A model generated the notes under the pieces. The model made no database searches, was not told the DNA's origin, and worked only from the letters and a program-made list of their open reading frames with translations. Below are positions 9,618 through 19,100 of a stretch of DNA of 64,000 bases, piece after piece; the first letter of the stretch is position 1, and every line of letters starts with the position of its first letter. A program made the position numbers and the translations under genes. This DNA comes from Chondrinema litorale (GTDB lineage Bacteria; Bacteroidota; Bacteroidia; Cytophagales; Flammeovirgaceae): the NCBI RefSeq assembly GCF_026250525.1, contig NZ_CP111043.1:2283421-2347420 (forward strand), written 5' to 3'.

Positions 9618-9963
9618 TAAGCAAAAAAAATTTTCCGTAAGTCGGAATCAAAAAATTATAAAAATACAGCAGAAAAAAATAAAATGATTTACTGTTTTTT
9701 AATTTATACAATCGGGATATAACAGATTGCTTATATAGGTTTTATTAACGTTATTTTGATTTAAATAATTTATTTCAATCAAAATAAACTTTTCAGCTAT
9801 TCGTCATCAATAAATAATAGCTGTATAGCTTTTCTAAATTACGGTAAAAAAATCAGCTATCAAAAGAAATTCCGTTTACTCATTAAGTATACTGGATATA
9901 AAAAAGTTTATACTTTCCTTTCAGCTTCAGAACTAAATATTTTACCTGGAAATATATTTTTTA
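9618..9963. other. 346-bp intergenic region between divergent genes
   Basis: This AT-rich region separates the divergent VWA and DUF885 genes and must carry both promoters. I see no exact TAnnTTTG element, no hairpin with a T tract and no convincing small ORF in it. Confidence 0.6.
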
Positions 9964-11793
9964 ATGAAGAGAAATATTAAAATAATAATTGTAGTAGCTC
10001 TTGTAAGTATAGTAAGCTGGGTAATTAATTTAATCTGGTATAAGCCATTTTCTATTGATTTATTTTTTGAGAGAATGTTTGTTGAATTTGGGTTGAGAAA
10101 TCCCGAATTGCTTACAGACTCTCATGTTTTAGAAAATTATGGTTTTTATAATCATAACAGAGAGCTTAATAATATTTCATTAGAGTACAGGCAAGAGAGT
10201 TTTACCAAAATGACTAGGGCATTTGAAATGCTAAGAAGTTATAAAAGAACTAAGCTCGATAAGCATCAATTACTCTCTTACGATATATTAGATTTTTATC
10301 TTGAAAAAATCATATTTAAACAGCAGTTTGCTCAGCACGAAATTCCTTTAAATCACATAAATGGAATTCATGCACAAATTCCTTTGCACCTTATTGAGTC
10401 TCAGTTTATTAGTGATTTAAAAGATGCAGAAAATTATCTTTCCAGAATATCTAAAATTAGGGAAAAAATTTACCAGTCTATTCAGAATATAATGATCAAA
10501 TCTGAAGATGATAAACCTCCAAGGTTTGTATTTGATTATATCGTTCAGCAAATAGATTGTTTTTTGGTTACAGATATAGAAAAAAACCTCATTTATCAGG
10601 ATTTTAAAAACAAGCTTGAGAAGGCGAACCTTATAAATGAAAATGCCCGAACAGAATTACTTTACGAATTAAAGCTTGAAATAGGAGACAATGTATATCC
10701 TGCTTTTCATGAGTTAAAACTCAAAATGGAAGTAGAAAGAGAGCATGTGAGTGAAGACGCTGGCATTTGGAGATATGTAGACGGAGATACTTATTATTAC
10801 ACTTTGCTTACAGAAAGTCTCACGATTGATACTTCTATGTTTGATATGGAGATTTGGGCAATGGGAGAAGTTGAAAGATTACATGGAAAAGTTGCAGATA
10901 TAATTGAGTTTGAAGAGAAAGAGGTTACTGATAATAGTGTAACCGAAATGCTAAATTTATTTTCTGATAAGTATTTAACAGAAAATACTGGTATTAAACA
11001 TCCTTCAGATACTTTAAATAAAATGCTAAATTCACTATTTGAACAAAATGGTGTTTCACATTTACAGAATACTATTAATGTAAAGGAGAATTTACCTTTT
11101 TTTAATAATTATCAAATTTCGCAGTATTATCCTGCAAGTTTGGACAATTACCGAAAAGCATCATTGCTTGTAAGTGATAAACTATTAAAACACTTGCCTG
11201 CTTACATGCTAAAAGGTTTGATAATAAGTGAAGTCTTTCCTGGACATCATTTTCAGAAAGAGCTTATAACCAACTCTGAAAGTTTACCGAACATTAGAAA
11301 GCAAATAGAGTTTAATGCATTTGCAGAAGGATGGAAGTATTATGTATTAGAAAATGCAGAATCATTACAACTTACTAGTAATAAACTAGAAAAACTTGGA
11401 TGTTTACAATGGCAATTGTTATTTGCATCTGCGGCTGTAGTTGATTTAAAAATACATCAGAATACTTTTTCTAGAGAAGAAGCTATTAGCTTTATGTTAG
11501 AAGTTACAGGTTTGCCCAAGCAAATAATTATAGCAGTTGTTGATAAAACTATAGTTATGCCAGCAAAAGCTCCCGCTTTTTTAGTTGGCTTTCAGGCGTA
11601 TCAACAATTAAATGATTTTTTACTAGACAAAACTGGAAACAAAAAAGATCGATTTCTACAAAGTTGTAACATAATTAATGATAAGGGAGCAGTTCCTGCA
11701 AGGATGTTTTCAGAGGTGAAGAAAGAGTTATCTTTAGTGTTTACAAAAGCTGATGACAAAATAGTAGCAGAAAAAGAACTTGTAGAAGAATAG
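9964..11793 (+). CDS. DUF885 family protein with altered metal-binding motif
   Basis: This 609-residue protein begins with a hydrophobic segment (residues 6-25) that is a signal anchor or uncleaved signal peptide, followed by a mostly helical DUF885 domain. Family landmarks are FPGHHFQKEL at residues 425-434 and FAEGWKYYVLEN shortly after. DUF885 proteins are predicted zinc peptidase-like enzymes with a motif HExxPGHH. Here the first His is replaced: residues 422-429 read SEVFPGHH. The Glu and the distal His pair are kept, so metal binding may be altered or lost. Length is normal for the family and no frameshift is visible. The SAM hydroxide adenosyltransferase gene follows 47 bp downstream on the same strand and may be cotranscribed. 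Substrate unknown. Confidence 0.8.
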   Translation: MKRNIKIIIVVALVSIVSWVINLIWYKPFSIDLFFERMFVEFGLRNPELLTDSHVLENYGFYNHNRELNNISLEYRQESFTKMTRAFEMLRSYKRTKLDKHQLLSYDILDFYLEKIIFKQQFAQHEIPLNHINGIHAQIPLHLIESQFISDLKDAENYLSRISKIREKIYQSIQNIMIKSEDDKPPRFVFDYIVQQIDCFLVTDIEKNLIYQDFKNKLEKANLINENARTELLYELKLEIGDNVYPAFHELKLKMEVEREHVSEDAGIWRYVDGDTYYYTLLTESLTIDTSMFDMEIWAMGEVERLHGKVADIIEFEEKEVTDNSVTEMLNLFSDKYLTENTGIKHPSDTLNKMLNSLFEQNGVSHLQNTINVKENLPFFNNYQISQYYPASLDNYRKASLLVSDKLLKHLPAYMLKGLIISEVFPGHHFQKELITNSESLPNIRKQIEFNAFAEGWKYYVLENAESLQLTSNKLEKLGCLQWQLLFASAAVVDLKIHQNTFSREEAISFMLEVTGLPKQIIIAVVDKTIVMPAKAPAFLVGFQAYQQLNDFLLDKTGNKKDRFLQSCNIINDKGAVPARMFSEVKKELSLVFTKADDKIVAEKELVEE

Positions 11794-11840
11794 GAATGTA
11801 TTTATTTTTTTATTTTCGTTGTGGAATTTTTGGGTAATTT

Positions 11841-12599
11841 ATGCCAATGCTTACTTTTTTATCTGATTTTGGGTTGTATGAGCACTATGTAGCTGTTGTT
11901 AAAGCAAAGATTTTATCTGTGCTTCCTCAACAACCTATTATCGATATTTCTCACCAAGTACAACTGGGTAATATTGTACAGGCAGCCTATTTATTAAAAT
12001 CCATTTATTCAGAATTACCCGAAGGTAGTGTTCATTTGGTAGCTGTTGGAAGTGCCTATAATAACAGCCATTTATTGATAGAATATAAAAAGCAGTATTT
12101 TATTGGTCCTGATAATGGCATATTTAGTTTATGCTTTGAAAATGAAGAGGATGTTACTTGTTACCAGATTGGTAACGACCTACCCGATAGTTTTCCTGTT
12201 AAGAATATTTATTCTGATGTAGCTTTATCTCTGCTAAAGGGAGAGAATATTAAATATCCTGAATGTGATGACTACCAAAGAAAAATAACCCGTGAACCAG
12301 TTTGTTATCAAGCAGAAATAACTGGGCATGTTGTTTATGTAGAGCAAAACGGAAATCTTATAACCAATATTGATAAAGCTTTCTTTTTAGAAAAAACTGA
12401 AGGTAAAAAGTATTCTATCCGCTTTGAATACGAAAAGTTTAATGAGCTATCAACAGGTTATAATGATGCTGAATATGGTGATTGTATAGTGTTTTTTAAT
12501 AGCAACGATTTATTAGAAATAGCTATAAACCACGGAAATGCCTCTCAACTTTTAGGAATGAAATACGATAGCCCCATAAATATTGTGCTAAACGACTAG
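11841..12599 (+). CDS. SAM hydroxide adenosyltransferase (DUF62 / SAM hydrolase)
   Basis: This 252-residue protein belongs to the family that cleaves S-adenosylmethionine with water to adenosine and methionine, related to the fluorinase. Typical N-terminal motifs are LTFLSDFG with the substrate-contacting Asp, EHYVAVVKAKIL, and IDISHQV. FIGPDNGIFSL and the C-terminal beta-barrel sequence GHVVYVEQNGNLITNI are also present. The start at 11841 gives the normal N-terminus, two residues before the first strand. It has no signal peptide, so it is cytoplasmic. Family assignment is secure; the physiological role of the reaction is not established. Confidence 0.88.
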   Translation: MPMLTFLSDFGLYEHYVAVVKAKILSVLPQQPIIDISHQVQLGNIVQAAYLLKSIYSELPEGSVHLVAVGSAYNNSHLLIEYKKQYFIGPDNGIFSLCFENEEDVTCYQIGNDLPDSFPVKNIYSDVALSLLKGENIKYPECDDYQRKITREPVCYQAEITGHVVYVEQNGNLITNIDKAFFLEKTEGKKYSIRFEYEKFNELSTGYNDAEYGDCIVFFNSNDLLEIAINHGNASQLLGMKYDSPINIVLND

Positions 12600-12663
12600 A
12601 TCCTTATAGTTTGTAAATCAGTATTTTAACACTTTTTTAACAAAAGTTTTTTTAGATTAAATG

Positions 12664-12671
12664 TATGTTTG
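12664..12671 (+). promoter_or_regulatory. candidate -7 promoter element (TATGTTTG) of the DUF2911 gene
   Basis: TATGTTTG fits the Bacteroidota -7 consensus TAnnTTTG and lies about 42 bp before the preferred start codon at 12714. No clear -33 TTTG was found at the expected distance, so confidence is moderate. Confidence 0.4.
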
Positions 12672-12713
12672 TACAGATATACAAACCCGTTTAATTTTTT
12701 AAGGAAATTTTTT

Positions 12714-13319
12714 ATGAAAAGATCAAAACTACTTTTTACATTAACAGTATTTGTTTTTTCAGCTATTACTACAAATCTTTTTGCACAAATGCAGAGACCT
12801 GCTCCAAGTCCGGCAGCAAGTGTGTCTCAAGTAGTAGGCTTTACAAAAATCACTATCGATTACTCTTCACCGGCAGTAAAAGGCAGAAAAGTTTTTGGTG
12901 AACTTGAGCCATATGGTAAAACATGGAGAGCAGGAGCAAATGGAGCAACAACAATCAATTTTAGCACTGGTGTAAAAATTGGAGATCAGACTTTAAGACC
13001 AGGAACTTATTCAATATTTATTACTCCACAAGAAAGCGGACCTTGGACTGTTCATTTTAACAAAGATGCTAAGGCTGTTTTTGCTTATATGGCAGATGGT
13101 AAAATTGATGAAGCGGCTTTAGCAAAAGATGATGCTGTTGCTGTAAAAGTTGAGCCTGCAGTACTTGATCATTCAATGGAAAGATTAATGTACATGATTT
13201 CTGCTGAAGATAACAAAACTGCTAAAGTTATTATGGTTTGGGACAAAACGATGATTTCAGTAGATGTTGATACAATGGTAGACGACACACTTAAAAGTAT
13301 AGAAGGCATTTTTAAATAA
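12714..13319 (+). CDS. DUF2911 family secreted protein
   Basis: The preferred start is the ATG at 12714 (MKRSKLLF), preceded by AAGGAAA about 8 bp upstream. It gives a 201-residue protein with a clean signal peptide (core about residues 5-20, cleavage after NLFAQ). The open frame extends upstream to 12669, but that would spoil the signal peptide. The mature part is a DUF2911 domain: SPAVKGRKVFGELEPYGKTWRAGANGA is split across residues of the characteristic first half, followed by LRPGTYSIFITP. DUF2911 proteins are widespread secreted beta-rich Bacteroidota proteins without a known function. A good terminator follows at 13345-13384. Confidence 0.85.
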   Translation: MKRSKLLFTLTVFVFSAITTNLFAQMQRPAPSPAASVSQVVGFTKITIDYSSPAVKGRKVFGELEPYGKTWRAGANGATTINFSTGVKIGDQTLRPGTYSIFITPQESGPWTVHFNKDAKAVFAYMADGKIDEAALAKDDAVAVKVEPAVLDHSMERLMYMISAEDNKTAKVIMVWDKTMISVDVDTMVDDTLKSIEGIFK

Positions 13320-13344
13320 TAATTTTTCCCTTCTTGATAAATAT

Positions 13345-13384
13345 AAAATAGTGGTCTGTTAATTTAGGATCACTATTTTTTTTA
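13345..13384 (+). terminator. Rho-independent terminator after the DUF2911 gene
   Basis: AAAATAGTGGTC at 13345-13356 pairs with GATCACTATTTT at 13368-13379 with one G-T wobble, and the right arm continues into a run of eight T residues. Confidence 0.85.
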
Positions 13385-13487
13385 CTCCTGATTCAATAAT
13401 TAAACTTTAGTAAGTAAATTACTAATTGTTTATGTCATTTTTTGCTTGCTAATTTTTTTAATCAGACAAGCACCAGTTTCTACACTT

Positions 13488-16097
13488 ATGAAAATACCAG
13501 TTAAAGAATTGCAACAAAGTAGTTCAATCAATTTAAAATTATTACTGTATAAACTAAAACTACCATCATTAAACTTATTGGTTGTTTTATTAGCTATCAC
13601 TTTATTTAATAGTAATGCCTTTGCTCAGGCTGGCCCTGAAAGACAACTTACCGCATCTGAAATTAAGCTGGCTCTTAAGAAAGTTCAGGTTTTAGGTAGT
13701 GTGTTGTATATGGCAGCCCATCCAGATGATGAAAATACCCGAATGATCACTTATATGGCTAATGAGAGAGGTGTCCGTACAGCTTACCTTTCTTTAACAA
13801 GAGGTGATGGAGGACAAAACCTTATTGGTAAAGAAGTGAGAGAGCAAATGGGTTTAATAAGGACTCAGGAATTGCTTGCTGCTAGAAGAACCGATGGAGG
13901 AGAGCAGTTTTTCTCAAGGGCAAATGATTTTGGATTTTCTAAACATCCAGATGAAACTCTTCAAATCTGGGATAAAGAAAAAGTGCTTGGCGATGCAGTT
14001 TGGGTAATTAGAAATTTTCAGCCAGATGTAATTATTACTCGCTTTTCACCCTACAGAGATGGTAAAACACATGGCCATCATACAACTTCTGCAAAAATTG
14101 CATTAGAAGCATTTACTGTGGCAGCCGATAAAGAGAAATATAAAGATCAATTAAAGTATACTTCTCCTTGGCAAGCTGAGAGAATAGCATGGAATACTTC
14201 AAGTTGGTTTTTTAGAGATAACAAGGATTACGATATTTCTAAATTACTTACTGTTGATTTAGGTGTTTACAATCCTCTGTTAGGAAAATCTTATGGAGAA
14301 ATAGCAGCCGAGAGTAGAACAATGCATAAAAGTCAGGGTTTTGGTTCTGCAAAATCTAGAGGAGGGAGCATAGAATATTTAGAGCATTTGGCAGGAGATA
14401 GTGCAACGGTAGATATTCTGGAAGATATTGATCTTACTTGGAATAGAGTTCCCGGTAGCGAAAAGCTAAGCGCATTATTGAAAAAAGCAGATACTGAGTT
14501 TGACGTGTTAAAGCCTGAAAATTCAGTTCCTGTTTTACTTGAAGCTTATAAAGAAATTGAAAAACTGCCTCAGGATAATCATTATGTGAAATTAAAGAAA
14601 AAAGAACTTGAAGACTTAATTATTCAATGTTCGGGAATCTGGATAGATGCTGGCAGTCAAACTTATATGGTGAGTCCTGGTGATAGTTTATATGTAGAGG
14701 CGAGGTTAGTTAAAAGAGCAGAAAGTGTTGAAGTGAAGATAAAAGAAGTTGATTTTCAATTTGACAAACAAGAAGCTGACAGTTTGTTGCCAGAAAATAA
14801 ATTGGTAGAATATAAAGGTGCATTAGTAGTGCCGAAAGATTTGCCATATTCACAACCATATTGGTTAGTAGAAAAACCAGAAAAGGGAATGTTTGTGGTG
14901 AACGATCAAAAGTTAATTGGCAAGCCAGAAAATGGAGCAGAGATTAATACTTATGTAACTCTTGAGTTTGTTGATGGAGTTAATATTAAGGTAGAAACAC
15001 CTGTAATGTATAGAAGAGTAGACCCCGTTGATGGCGAAGTTTATAGACCTTTGGCTATTGTTCCGCCAGTTACCAATACTATTACAGAACAGGTTTTTAT
15101 CTATGCAAACAATCAGGCAAAACCTGTAAATGTGGTATTAAAAGCTAGTAAAGCTGATGTTTCGGGTAAACTCAAACTCGATTTGCCAACTGGTTGGGAA
15201 TCTGAACCTGCTTTTTATGATTTTAAACTCGACAAAAAGTTTGAAGAGCAGAATTATACTTTTATGGTGAAGCCGATAGTAGAATCTGCAGAAGGTACAG
15301 TAAAAGCAGTATCGATAATTGATGGTAAAGAGTATGGCTTAGGTTTAAAAGTAATTGACTACCCACATATACCTGTTCAAACTTTATTACCTGAAGCAGA
15401 AGCCAAATTGGTTAAAATCAATATTAGTAAAACAGGTAACAGAATCGGTTATGTAATGGGAGCGGGGGATGCAGTTCCTGAAGCACTAAGACAAATAGGT
15501 TTCGAAGTAGATTTATTAGAAGACAAAGATTTTGTACCTACTACACTCGCTCAATACGATGCTATAATTATGGGTGTAAGAGCTTATAATACTGTGGATA
15601 GGTTAAAGTTTCATCAGTCGAAATTGATGGATTATGTTGAAAATGGAGGCAATCTAATAGTTCAATATAATACTTCAAGACGATTATTATTAGATGACCT
15701 TGGCCCATATAAACTAAAGGTTTCTAATGATAGAGTAACAGTTGAAGAAGCAGAAGTTAAAATATTAAAACCGAATAGTGAGATATTAAACTTTCCGAAT
15801 AAGATTACTAAAGAAGATTTTGACGGTTGGGTGCAGGAAAGAGGTTTGTATTTCCCGAATGAGTGGGATGATAAATATGAAGCAATTTTATCAATGCACG
15901 ATCCGGGTGAGGATGTTAAAAATGGAAGTTTGTTAGCAACTAAATATGGCAAAGGAACTTACATTTATACTGGTTTATCATTCTTTAGGGAGTTGCCTGC
16001 TGGGGTTCCCGGAGCTTATAGGCTTTTGGTAAACTTGATTGCATATGGCAAAAGTGAAGAGATGAATTTGAAACAAGAAACTGGTCAAGAAAAATGA
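13488..16097 (+). CDS. secreted PIG-L family deacetylase with C-terminal amidotransferase-like domain
   Basis: The ATG at 13488 gives an 869-residue protein; the frame is open from a TTG at 13446, but the ATG better places the signal peptide (hydrophobic stretch near residues 24-42, ending AFAQ). The N-terminal catalytic domain is LmbE/PIG-L-like: YMAAHPDDENTRM near residue 80 supplies zinc ligands and the catalytic Asp, and DGKTHGHHTTS near residue 195 supplies the distal His. The C-terminal third (from about residue 650) has a Rossmann-like ThuA/GATase-type fold (GYVMGAGDAVPEALRQIG, YDAIIMGVRAYN). PIG-L enzymes remove N-acetyl groups from sugars or amino sugars; this export-targeted, long form probably acts on an extracellular glycan or conjugate. 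It converges on the giant surface-protein gene with a shared terminator. Confidence 0.85.
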   Translation: MKIPVKELQQSSSINLKLLLYKLKLPSLNLLVVLLAITLFNSNAFAQAGPERQLTASEIKLALKKVQVLGSVLYMAAHPDDENTRMITYMANERGVRTAYLSLTRGDGGQNLIGKEVREQMGLIRTQELLAARRTDGGEQFFSRANDFGFSKHPDETLQIWDKEKVLGDAVWVIRNFQPDVIITRFSPYRDGKTHGHHTTSAKIALEAFTVAADKEKYKDQLKYTSPWQAERIAWNTSSWFFRDNKDYDISKLLTVDLGVYNPLLGKSYGEIAAESRTMHKSQGFGSAKSRGGSIEYLEHLAGDSATVDILEDIDLTWNRVPGSEKLSALLKKADTEFDVLKPENSVPVLLEAYKEIEKLPQDNHYVKLKKKELEDLIIQCSGIWIDAGSQTYMVSPGDSLYVEARLVKRAESVEVKIKEVDFQFDKQEADSLLPENKLVEYKGALVVPKDLPYSQPYWLVEKPEKGMFVVNDQKLIGKPENGAEINTYVTLEFVDGVNIKVETPVMYRRVDPVDGEVYRPLAIVPPVTNTITEQVFIYANNQAKPVNVVLKASKADVSGKLKLDLPTGWESEPAFYDFKLDKKFEEQNYTFMVKPIVESAEGTVKAVSIIDGKEYGLGLKVIDYPHIPVQTLLPEAEAKLVKINISKTGNRIGYVMGAGDAVPEALRQIGFEVDLLEDKDFVPTTLAQYDAIIMGVRAYNTVDRLKFHQSKLMDYVENGGNLIVQYNTSRRLLLDDLGPYKLKVSNDRVTVEEAEVKILKPNSEILNFPNKITKEDFDGWVQERGLYFPNEWDDKYEAILSMHDPGEDVKNGSLLATKYGKGTYIYTGLSFFRELPAGVPGAYRLLVNLIAYGKSEEMNLKQETGQEK

Positions 16098-16132
16098 TAA
16101 AAAAAAGTGGGATTTTAAAATCCCGCTTTTTT
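16098..16132. terminator. bidirectional terminator between the PIG-L and giant surface-protein genes
   Basis: GTGGGATTTT pairs with AAAATCCCGC in a self-complementary hairpin, flanked by an A run on the left and a T run on the right, so it can end transcription from both convergent genes. It fills the 34-bp gap between the two stop codons. Confidence 0.85.
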
Positions 16133-19100
16133 TATTTCTTCACAAATCGCTTAACTGCTTTTCCTTTATCTGTCTCTAAGAACACTAAATAAATTCCTCT
16201 CGGAATATCTTGGATATCTATTTCAACCTCATTACTACTTGAAAAATCTTCAGTTAAAACTGGTTCACCTGCTATATTGTAAATATCTACTTTGAGATAT
16301 TTATACTGATTCTCACCAGTTTGCAAGATGATTTTATCTGTTGCTGGGTTCGGGAATAATGTAATTTCCTGAGAAATAGCTTCGTCAATTAGAGCTGTAA
16401 CCACAAAAGATATTTCTTCTGAGAAACCTTCGCAGCTAAAACTGTTTTCATATGAAGCTTTATATAAGCCAGATTCATAGAAGTTTAAAATACTGTCACT
16501 CTCATTTTCTATTAAATTTCCATTTAAATACCATCTATAAATACCCTCTGATGAATTGCTGCTTGCAATCAATGTAGTACTGTCGGCCATAGAAATGGAA
16601 ACTTCCGGAGTTGGTACTGTACCAATATTGATCGCATTAGAGAATGTAGAACAACCATCTGGGTCAGTAACAATTAGCCTGTAAGTACCAGGTTCCACTG
16701 CTGTGTATTTATAAGAATTTGCCAATACAAGTTCTTGTCCATCTTTTCTCCACTTGTATGTTCTGCCATCAACCTCTTCACCAGATAGTTCCACATAAAT
16801 ATTTTTGTTTTCACAAACTGTAGTGTCAAATTGAGTTTGGATGCTAATCGAAGGCAAGCTCTCACACGCCACGAAAACATTGATGGTTTTTTGACGAATC
16901 TCTAAATCAGGAATGATGTTACTGAAAACTTTAGCAGAGTACGAACCAGCATCTTCTAAACTTAAAGAAGCAAAATCCATCAAAGCTGAAGTACTTGTGT
17001 CTATTGCTACACCATCTTTTTCCCATATATAGAAATTATTTGAACCTCCAGTAGTCATATCAATACTGAATGGATTACCAGTTGCTACAAACTCATCCAC
17101 AAAAGTTTCAGATTTTTTCTGAGGAGAATAGTATAAGTTATAATTAATACTAGAGTAATCTAATGGTTCAATATCTTCAAAAGTGAGATAATTGTTATAG
17201 ATGAGCATTAATTCCAATGAAATTAGTTGGCTTACATCAAAATCTATTGATGTGAGTTTGTTGTCGCTTAAGTCTAGTTCTTTTAAAGCAGAAAGTAAAT
17301 CTAAGTTTCCACTAATAGATTCTATCAGATTGTTAGAAAGGTTAAGCTTTTCAAGTTTTGTGAGTTGAGATATGTTGCTAATAAAACTAGTTATATTGTT
17401 ATTGCTAACATTTAAAACCTTGAGTTCACTTAAATTTCCTAAGCTCTCTGGTAGAGAAGAAAATTCATTTTCCTGTAAAAACAGATATTGAAGTTTAGTT
17501 AGGTTCTCAATGCTTACAGGAATTGATGTAAAGTTATTTCGAGCTAGCCAAAGTGTAGTTAATTCTGTGAGGTTACCAAGAGATTCTGGTACTGCACCTT
17601 CCAAATTATTTTGATCTAAATCTAGATATGTAAGATTAATGAGGTCTCCAATTTCATCTGGAATTTCACCTGTTAAGTTATTATTGAATAAATCCAACGT
17701 TTTTAATTCAGTTAGTTTGCCTATATCAGCACTCAAACTTCCTTCTAAACCTAAACCACCCAAATGAATTTCTACCACATGGTTGTTTTCTTCTGTTACT
17801 CCCGGCCAAGTAGAAGCAGGTGTATTTACATAAAACTCTTCAGCAGGTTCACCAGTTAGTATTTCATTCATTACGCTAAGTAGTGCAACAGAATCTTGCA
17901 CATCCATCACATTAACCACCTTTAAATAAGATGACTTGCTGTAAAGAGTTAAGTCTGGTAACAAACTGCTATTGATCTGGCAAATATAAAGACCTTCGTC
18001 CCACTTGTCTGGTAAGGTAAAAGTGAGTGTATTATTAGTTTCGTTTGCGATTAGCTCACCATTTTTTAACCACTGATAAGTCTCATTTGTAGTATTTTGC
18101 TCCACAGCTAATTCATATGGTGTATTGCTATATGCAAAGAGTGTATCCACACCCGATGGATTATTTTGTGAGATATAATTGTATTGAGTAAATGAAGTAC
18201 TGAATGCTTCTAAATACTGGAACGTGAGCTTATTACTACTCAAATCAAGTGTATCTAAACCAGTTAGTGCTAAGATTGGAGCTGTAATTAGGCTATCCAG
18301 ACTCATACTTGATAAATCCAGTGTTTTAACTCTTCCACCTCTTACAGAAACACCTTCCCAAGTTTTCACCTGATCATTAAAATTCCAATTAGGTTTTGGG
18401 TTTAAGCCACTATAAAGTTCTACTAGAGCAACAGAATCTGAGTTACTAAGTGGTAACTCTTGGATGTAAATCGTGAAGTTTTTATCTAAAATACCACCTT
18501 TATCATCTGTACTTCTTATAGTGATATTGTAAAAAGCATTATCGATAAAGTAAAGAGTTTTGTTTACTTGTAGTTGATTATCGACAATTGTAAACGCAGT
18601 AGAATCCGTAGCACTTGTTAAATTAACCAGACTGTAAGTATGGGTATCAGTAATATCTAAGTCTTCTGTAGAAAGAAGCCCAACAACAAAACCTAGGTCT
18701 AATGCTTCAGAAATAGTGGTGTTGGTAATAGAAATATTTGATGGATTATTGTTACTTGTAGAAACATCTCCTTTTAATGGATCGTGAGCACGATAATTAA
18801 TACTGGTTCCACTTCCATTATAAGCAATAACAGCAAAAGTGTAAGTGGTATTTATATTAAGGTTGAAAGCTTCAAAAGTTGTTTCAGTAGAAGACTGTAA
18901 TACAATCCAATCGTTTAGTAAATCGCCATTTGTATAAGAGAAACCATCACTCAAGTCTAAAGAAGCATTGGCAACACTGGTATATAAAACCAAGTAACCA
19001 TCTGCACCAGTAGAAGCAGCAGTAAAACTACCATTTACATAAGATGAACTAATGGTGTTAAAAGTAAGATTAGTTGCTTGCGATAATGGTTGCTGTGCAG

